Positions 59,617 through 64,000 of a stretch of DNA of 64,000 nucleotides are shown one piece after another. The DNA is from Thermoactinomyces intermedius (GTDB lineage: Bacteria; Bacillota; Bacilli; Thermoactinomycetales; Thermoactinomycetaceae), in assembly GCF_016055025.1 (NCBI RefSeq), contig NZ_JAECVW010000004.1, one strand, 5' to 3'. Made by a program: the position numbers and the translations under genes. Below the pieces are notes generated by a model. It did no database searches, had not been told where the DNA came from, and worked only from the letters and a program-made list of their open reading frames with translations. Numbering within the stretch: position 1 is the stretch's first letter; every line of letters begins with the position of its first letter.

Positions 59617-60273
59617 ATGAGCTTCGCTGTCCTCAAACAGAAGTGGTTGTGGATCATGGAACAACGGTTTTTTTTGCAGGTTTTGTTGGTAATTAATTTG
59701 CTGGGATCCATTTACGGGTTTTATTGGTACAAAAATCAACTCCTTTGGACAGAGCCGAAATACTTAAATATATTTGTCCCCGACAGTCCCACCGCCAGTA
59801 CTTTTTTCTGTTTCGTCCTGCTTTCTTATCTTTGTCATCGCAGAAGCCCGCTTTTGGAGGCGTTTGCTTCCATCACTTTGGTGAAATACGGCATATGGGC
59901 CGTGGTGATGATCATATGGGGAGGAATGTTGGATACGCGTCCTTTTATGGAGGCGTTGACCTGGCAACATTGGATGTTGATCGGCTCTCATCTGGGAATG
60001 GCTTTGCAGGCCGTTTTGTATGCTCCTTTTTATACATACCGGGTCCGGGAAATTTTGCTGGTCGGAGGTTGGACTTTGCTCAATGATGCGTTGGACTACG
60101 GGCTCGATATCCATCCGTGGCTGGCACCCCCGTTGGAGCCTTATGACCATTTGGTCGGTTATTTCACGCTGTTGTTAAGCTTGACGACATTGCTTTTCTT
60201 CGCCACCCTGTCCATGTTAAACAGTTCGCACCGAAAATGGAATTATCATCTGTGGTTTTCAGCCGGGAAATGA
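59617..60273 (+). CDS. ypjA: YpjA family membrane protein (DUF1405)
   Basis: Membrane protein of 218 residues with about six helices, containing the family segments GIWAVVMIIWGG and GGWTLLNDALDYGLDIHP. It lies between qcrC and ypjB as in B. subtilis. Function is unknown. ATG 59617 follows AAAGGAGGA; the terminator at 59566-59600 separates it from qcr. Confidence 0.82.
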   Translation: MSFAVLKQKWLWIMEQRFFLQVLLVINLLGSIYGFYWYKNQLLWTEPKYLNIFVPDSPTASTFFCFVLLSYLCHRRSPLLEAFASITLVKYGIWAVVMIIWGGMLDTRPFMEALTWQHWMLIGSHLGMALQAVLYAPFYTYRVREILLVGGWTLLNDALDYGLDIHPWLAPPLEPYDHLVGYFTLLLSLTTLLFFATLSMLNSSHRKWNYHLWFSAGK

Positions 60274-60356
60274 CACCGGCTTTTTTGTTTGGGGACATAA
60301 CCGGATGAGATGACAAATAAACTTGTACTATCGGAGGTGAACGGGAGGGAGTGGTT

Positions 60357-61148
60357 TTGAGATGGATCATCTGGACTTTGATGGTCGTGTTGTGGATCAT
60401 CCCGGTGGAAAGGGTACAAGCCAATGAAGGCTTTTTTGATGAAAGCCAATCCTGGTCCGGGTTGGCCAATGAAGTGATGAAAAGCATCGAAGAGAAAAAT
60501 TATTTATCGGCAAGGGAGAAGCTGGCCGCCTTGTCTCAACAGTTTTCCAAATCCAATTGGGTTGACAAACAATTAACGGTGCCCGCGATTCATATGTTAT
60601 CGGGGGTGATCATGGATGTGGAGCGGAATTTGAATCAAATCCGGCCCAATCATGCCAAGATTCACCGTTCCGCGCTTCGCATGCAAATGGCTTTTGATGC
60701 CGTGTCTCATCCCCATCAGCCGATGTGGCATCAATATTACGGCGAGTTCAAACGGGATATCGGGCAGATCAAGAATGAAATCAAAGCGAAAAATGAAAAA
60801 GGTTACAGGCAACAAATCGATCAGTTTTATGAGCATTACCAGTTGATCCGTCCGGCGGTCATGATCAGTAAAAGCGAAACAACGGTACAAAAACTGGACT
60901 CATTGATGACATGGATCCGGAAGACCAATGATTGGGCCGAACGCGAGCGGGGAATCCGGCAATGGGAAAGGCTCTTGAACCCGTTGTTTTTCGGTTCCGA
61001 AAAAGATGTTTTGTCCATGGTGTCCCCTTGGGATGAAAAAGAAGGGTTATTAAAAATCGGGGGATGGATCTCCGGGTTGATTGCCGGTGTTTTGGCTTAT
61101 GTCAGTTGGCGGAGATATCCGCGCAAGCAGCGTGAGATGGCAGAATAA
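60357..61148 (+). CDS. ypjB: sporulation protein YpjB
   Basis: Protein of about 263 residues with an N-terminal signal/anchor (WIIWTLMVVLWIIPV), a helical extracytoplasmic domain and a C-terminal membrane helix (ISGLIAGVLAYVSW). Position and topology match YpjB, which is linked to sporulation in B. subtilis. TTG 60357 fits the GGAGGG spacing better than GTG 60351, which abuts it; both are possible. Confidence 0.78.
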   Translation: MRWIIWTLMVVLWIIPVERVQANEGFFDESQSWSGLANEVMKSIEEKNYLSAREKLAALSQQFSKSNWVDKQLTVPAIHMLSGVIMDVERNLNQIRPNHAKIHRSALRMQMAFDAVSHPHQPMWHQYYGEFKRDIGQIKNEIKAKNEKGYRQQIDQFYEHYQLIRPAVMISKSETTVQKLDSLMTWIRKTNDWAERERGIRQWERLLNPLFFGSEKDVLSMVSPWDEKEGLLKIGGWISGLIAGVLAYVSWRRYPRKQREMAE

Positions 61149-61590
61149 AAAAATGGACAAGTCAGGCATGTTTTGCGGGCCGGATATATGAAAGACGCTT
61201 GGGAAAAACGCAAGTTTTCCAGAGTGGAAATGCAATGTAATAAAACATGGATGTCAACATCAAGATTGATCAAAAGAGCTGCCTTCACAACCGGGCAGCT
61301 CTTTTGATTAGGGGAATGGAATCATGGTTTTGGGCGCTTCTTATTTTTATTCGAAGAAAGCAACCAATTTTTTGTCAAAAAGGAAGATGTCAACATGATG
61401 GGATTCAGTGACGTCGAAAAGAGGAGAGACAAAAACTCAGTCGATTATAATTTAAACAAGTTTGCAACACAAACAAACTCTTTCAAAAATCGGTAAACAG
61501 GAGCACATCGGCAAGGCAACACTCTGGAATGCCCGCAAAACATTATATTTGGGATATGCCCCGGTCATGACCATCCGGCCCTGCATAATA
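61149..61590. other. intergenic region between ypjB and ypjC without a recognised gene
   Basis: About 440 bases between the end of ypjB and the ypjC terminator. It contains the terminator at 61269-61308. A 32-codon ORF near 61318 lacks a properly spaced ribosome-binding site, and the only long frames (61452-61706 minus, 61462-62187 plus) run into or antisense to ypjC. I see nothing else supportable. Confidence 0.5.
61269..61308. terminator. terminator in the ypjB-ypjC interval
   Basis: A fifteen-base perfect stem (61269-61283 with 61294-61308), core AGAGCTGCC/GGCAGCTCT, with A/T ends usable in both directions. Confidence 0.8.
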
Positions 61591-61631
61591 AAAAAGAACC
61601 GGCTCCCCTTTTTCCAAGGGATTTCCGGTTC
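61590..61631 (-). terminator. terminator of ypjC
   Basis: On the minus strand GAACCGG (61631-61625) pairs with CCGGTTC (61602-61596), with a further CCCTT/AAGGG inner pairing, and is followed by a T run at 61595-61590. Confidence 0.8.
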
Positions 61632-62520
61632 AGGTCCGGTGCTGGTCGCTGTAAGCGATCGTTTTTTCATAACTGAATCCTTCTCCCAACACATCCCTTG
61701 CGTCATTTACAACGACAAAAGCCAGCGGATCGATTTGATGGACGATTTGTTTCAGTTTGGGCAGTTCGTTGCGGCCGACCACCACATACAACACTTCCCG
61801 CGTTTTCCCGGTGTATCCGCCGCGTCCGGTCAAAATGGTGACGCCGCGATTCATCTTTTTGACAATGGTGCCGGCCAATTCCTGAGGGCGGTTGGATACG
61901 ATGGTGACGGCTTTGGATGCGTTCAATCCTTCGATGACGAAGTCGATGACCCGTGCGCTGATAAACACCGAAACCAACGTGTACATGGCCATGTCCAGTC
62001 CGATGATAAAGACGGACGAGAGAATGACGCCGAAATCAAACATCAACATGGTGCGGCCGATGCTCCAACCATAAAATTTGTTGACAAGCCGGGCGATGAT
62101 ATCCACGCCGCCGGTCGTCCCTCCGGTCCGGAAGATGAGCCCCAGGCCGATTCCTACCAACACTCCGGTATACAAGGTGCACAATAAGGTGTCTTCCGGC
62201 GGGGGGCCGAACCACGTGACGATGTTTTTGGTGATTTCCAAGAAAAAAGAGGAAGAGGCGATCCCGAGGATCGTATAGATAAAGGATTGTTTTCCAAATA
62301 CTTTGTATCCGACAAAGAGAAGCGGTATATTTAAAAGCAGGATCACCAGACCGGGCGAAAAGCCAAACAAATAGAACAGAAGCAGGCTGATCCCGGTAAA
62401 TCCTCCTTCAGCCAAATTGCTGGGGATGGCAAAATAGTTGATCCCCATGGCAAAAATCAGTGAACCGGTTAAAAGGATCACGATCTTGGAAATATGTAAA
62501 AGAATTTTGTTTTTTTTCAT
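61630..62520 (-). CDS. ypjC: YitT family membrane protein (YpjC-like, DUF161/DUF2179)
   Basis: A 296-residue protein. Five to six membrane helices form the YitT (DUF161) domain, with glycine-rich motifs AEGGFTGISLLLFYLF and RTGGTTGGVDIIARLV. A cytoplasmic DUF2179 domain follows (VTILTGRGGYTGKTREVLYVVVGRNELPKLKQIVHQIDP). Function is unclear; the family is often annotated as a possible transporter. ATG 62520 follows AAGGAGA; a longer frame begins at 62538. It occupies the ypjC position, antisense to its neighbours. Confidence 0.85.
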   Translation of the reverse strand: MKKNKILLHISKIVILLTGSLIFAMGINYFAIPSNLAEGGFTGISLLLFYLFGFSPGLVILLLNIPLLFVGYKVFGKQSFIYTILGIASSSFFLEITKNIVTWFGPPPEDTLLCTLYTGVLVGIGLGLIFRTGGTTGGVDIIARLVNKFYGWSIGRTMLMFDFGVILSSVFIIGLDMAMYTLVSVFISARVIDFVIEGLNASKAVTIVSNRPQELAGTIVKKMNRGVTILTGRGGYTGKTREVLYVVVGRNELPKLKQIVHQIDPLAFVVVNDARDVLGEGFSYEKTIAYSDQHRT

Positions 62521-62670
62521 TTGGATTCTCCTTGTCAAAGGATCATTTCCGATATATTATACATGCCCTGATTTCCAGGTTCAATGCTTGAAAAAGATCG
62601 GTATAATGAAGGAGATTGAGTTTGTTCCGTATTTTACGTTAACATGAGAATGGAGCAGGAGGGTGAAGCG

Positions 62671-63003
62671 ATGGCAGGAAAAACGATCAGTGACCTCCAA
62701 AAAGAGGTTGATCAATATATCGGTCAGTTTAAGGAAGGATATTTTCATCCGTTATCCATGCTGGCCCGCCTCACGGAAGAAGTGGGGGAGCTGGCGCGGG
62801 AAGTGAATCACCGCTACGGCGAAAAACCCAAAAAGCCGGATGAAGAAGAAAATTCGATTGAAAATGAGTTGGGGGATCTTTTGTTTATCATTACTTGCTT
62901 TGCCAACTCGTTGGACATCGATTTGGAAGAGGCTTACCAAAAAGTAATGGATAAATACCAAACGCGGGATGCCAACCGTTGGACGCGGATTGAAGACAAA
63001 TAA
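62671..63003 (+). CDS. ypjD: MazG-like nucleotide pyrophosphohydrolase
   Basis: All-alpha NTP pyrophosphatase of 110 residues. The metal-binding motif is EEVGELAREV (about 29-38) with the partner ELGDLLFIITCFAN (about 69-82), the ExxE and ExxD pattern. Such enzymes clear non-canonical or excess NTPs. Position before dapB is that of B. subtilis ypjD. ATG 62671 follows AGGAGGGTGA; ATG 62644 would include that site. Confidence 0.9.
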   Translation: MAGKTISDLQKEVDQYIGQFKEGYFHPLSMLARLTEEVGELAREVNHRYGEKPKKPDEEENSIENELGDLLFIITCFANSLDIDLEEAYQKVMDKYQTRDANRWTRIEDK

Positions 63004-63035
63004 AAACACCAAGGGAGAAGAGGAGACGAAACATC

Positions 63036-63836
63036 ATGAAGATTCGAGTCATCGTAGCCGGAGCAAGCGGAAGAATGGGACAGGAAGTTGTGAAGATGTT
63101 AACAAAAACCGAAGATCTGGAACTGGTCGGAGCCACATCCCGGACCCACGCGGGGAAGGATGTCGGAGAAGTGGTTGGAATCGGGCCGTTGGGGGTCTCT
63201 TTTGTTTCTTCCACACTTGAAGCTCTCAGTAAAACCCGGGCGGATGTCTTGGTGGACTTTACGACACCGGAAGTGGTGAAAGAAAATATGGAACTCGCCA
63301 TGGAAGCGGGCGTTCGTCCGGTGGTGGGAACCAGCGGATTGTCTGAATCGGATATCCAATCCCTCCGGGAAATGAGTGAACAAACCGGGGTGGGTGCGAT
63401 CATTGCCCCTAATTTCGCCATTGGTGCCGTATTGATGATGGTCTTTGCACAAAAAGCGGCGAAATATTTACCCCATGTGGAAATCGTGGAGTCTCATCAT
63501 GACCGGAAACTGGATGCTCCCTCGGGAACGGCGGTCAAAACAGCTGAGATGATTCAGAGAAGCCGGGGAGAGTTAAAACAAGGGCATCCGGAAGAAAAAG
63601 AGTTGCTCGAAGGGGCCCGGGGCGCTTATGTCGGCGGTTTCCGGATTCACAGTGTCCGGTTGCCCGGATTGGTCGCCCACCAGGAAGTGATGTTTGGCGG
63701 CGACGGGCAATTGCTGACGGTACGGCATGACTCTTTCCATCGGGAATCGTTCATGCCGGGTGTGAAATTGGCGATTGAAAAAGTTATGACGTTGGACAAG
63801 CTGGTTTACGGTTTGGAAAATATTTTGGATTTGTGA
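63036..63836 (+). CDS. dapB: 4-hydroxy-tetrahydrodipicolinate reductase
   Basis: NAD(P)H-dependent enzyme of lysine/diaminopimelate synthesis, which also leads to the spore's dipicolinate precursor. It is 266 residues long. The dinucleotide loop is GASGRMGQEV (8-17). The catalytic His pair and Lys are in VEIVESHHDRKLDAPSGTAVKTA, and the substrate contact is PNFAIGAVLM. It follows ypjD as in B. subtilis. Confidence 0.95.
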   Translation: MKIRVIVAGASGRMGQEVVKMLTKTEDLELVGATSRTHAGKDVGEVVGIGPLGVSFVSSTLEALSKTRADVLVDFTTPEVVKENMELAMEAGVRPVVGTSGLSESDIQSLREMSEQTGVGAIIAPNFAIGAVLMMVFAQKAAKYLPHVEIVESHHDRKLDAPSGTAVKTAEMIQRSRGELKQGHPEEKELLEGARGAYVGGFRIHSVRLPGLVAHQEVMFGGDGQLLTVRHDSFHRESFMPGVKLAIEKVMTLDKLVYGLENILDL

Positions 63837-63853
63837 TCAAAGGAGATGGAACC

Positions 63854-64000
63854 GTGCCTCACCCGATGAATCATTTTCCGATCTTGGATGGATTTACTCC
63901 GCTTGAACCGTTGCCTCGTCTCGCCGAACACCTGGGGATGAAAAGTTTATGGATCAAACGGGATGATTTGACGGGGTTGATGTTTGGGGGAAATAAACTC
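63854..64000 (+). CDS. PLP enzyme of the D-cysteine desulfhydrase / ACC deaminase family (5' part)
   Basis: The first 49 codons of a gene that runs off the right edge. GTG 63854 follows AAAGGAGATGG. The segment LWIKRDDLTGLMFGGNKL is the N-terminal signature of the family, with the PLP Lys at the very end (GGNK). Members break down D-cysteine or 1-aminocyclopropane-1-carboxylate; which applies cannot be judged from the fragment. It follows dapB by 17 bases and may be co-transcribed. Confidence 0.82.
   Translation, partial: MPHPMNHFPILDGFTPLEPLPRLAEHLGMKSLWIKRDDLTGLMFGGNKL

Noticed and set aside
61318..61416. 32-codon ORF in the ypjB-ypjC interval
   Set aside because: The AGGGG preceding the ATG has only one base of spacing and the product shows no recognisable feature.
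61462..62187. 241-codon plus-strand frame opposite ypjC
   Set aside because: ypjC is a clear YitT-family protein with a ribosome-binding site and terminator; the plus frame overlaps that terminator and shows no homology.
1..64000. CRISPR arrays, prophage, rRNA operon, defence island or secondary-metabolite cluster
   Set aside because: No regularly spaced repeats, phage structural genes, rRNA sequence, restriction/toxin genes or NRPS/PKS-type genes were seen in the window.

Overview
The window is a contiguous piece of chromosome from an endospore-forming Firmicute of the Bacillales type. The sporulation and germination genes (dacB-spmA-spmB, sleB-ypeB, spoIVA, ypjB), the menaquinone/cytochrome bc modules and a gene order that tracks Bacillus subtilis from dacB-spmAB-rluB-res through gudB-ypdA, sleB-ypeB, cmk-ypfD-der-gpsA-spoIVA-hbs-mtrAB-hep-ndk-aro-trp-hisC-tyrA-aroA, ypiBF-qcrABC-ypjABCD-dapB all point there. 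Differences from B. subtilis (no resA, cheR, aroH or ypiA; a futalosine-type UbiA prenyltransferase beside menG; frequent TTG/GTG starts) suggest a relative such as the Thermoactinomycetaceae. That family assignment is an inference, not a demonstrated result.

Layout. 1-8820: a possible IS605-type right end, then dacB-spmA-spmB (spore cortex/maturation), rluB and resBCDE (cytochrome c maturation and its two-component regulator). 8870-12700 (minus strand): a serine-specific T-box leader controlling a class V aminotransferase, serA and an SDR dehydrogenase. 12785-19922: a UvrD-type helicase, a GntR/DUF1648 pair, pyrophosphatase, rhodanese, ferredoxin, a CPBP protease, a MecA-type adaptor and a PIG-L deacetylase. 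20057-25653: gudB, ypdA (bacillithiol redox), asparaginase, then the germination pair sleB-ypeB. 25700-35894: cmk, plsC, S1-domain protein, der, plsY, gpsA, small membrane/lipoproteins and spoIVA.

36065-42144: HU, folE, a tRNA-Pro gene, mtrB (TRAP), the menaquinone tail cluster hepS-menG-ubiA/mqnP-hepT, and ndk. 42337-54335: aroC-aroB, then a trp operon with a complete TRAP attenuator (promoter, a run of G/TAG triplets, an intrinsic terminator, and a hairpin covering the trpE ribosome-binding site), followed by trpEDCFBA-hisC-tyrA-aroA. 54352-63836: a promoter/terminator pair that may encode a small RNA, two unrecognised genes, a frameshifted ypiB, ypiF, the menaquinol:cytochrome c reductase operon qcrABC, ypjA, ypjB, ypjC, ypjD (MazG-like) and dapB. 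A PLP enzyme of the D-cysteine desulfhydrase/ACC deaminase family runs off the right edge.

Most of the window is ordinary core genome. No new defence system, phage or biosynthetic cluster is visible. The parts most worth a second look are RNA-level: the TRAP attenuator with its regulator gene in the same window, the serine T-box, the possible omega-RNA/IS605 end at the left edge, two uncharacterised promoter-to-hairpin intervals, and an unlisted 47-codon ORF upstream of spoIVA.
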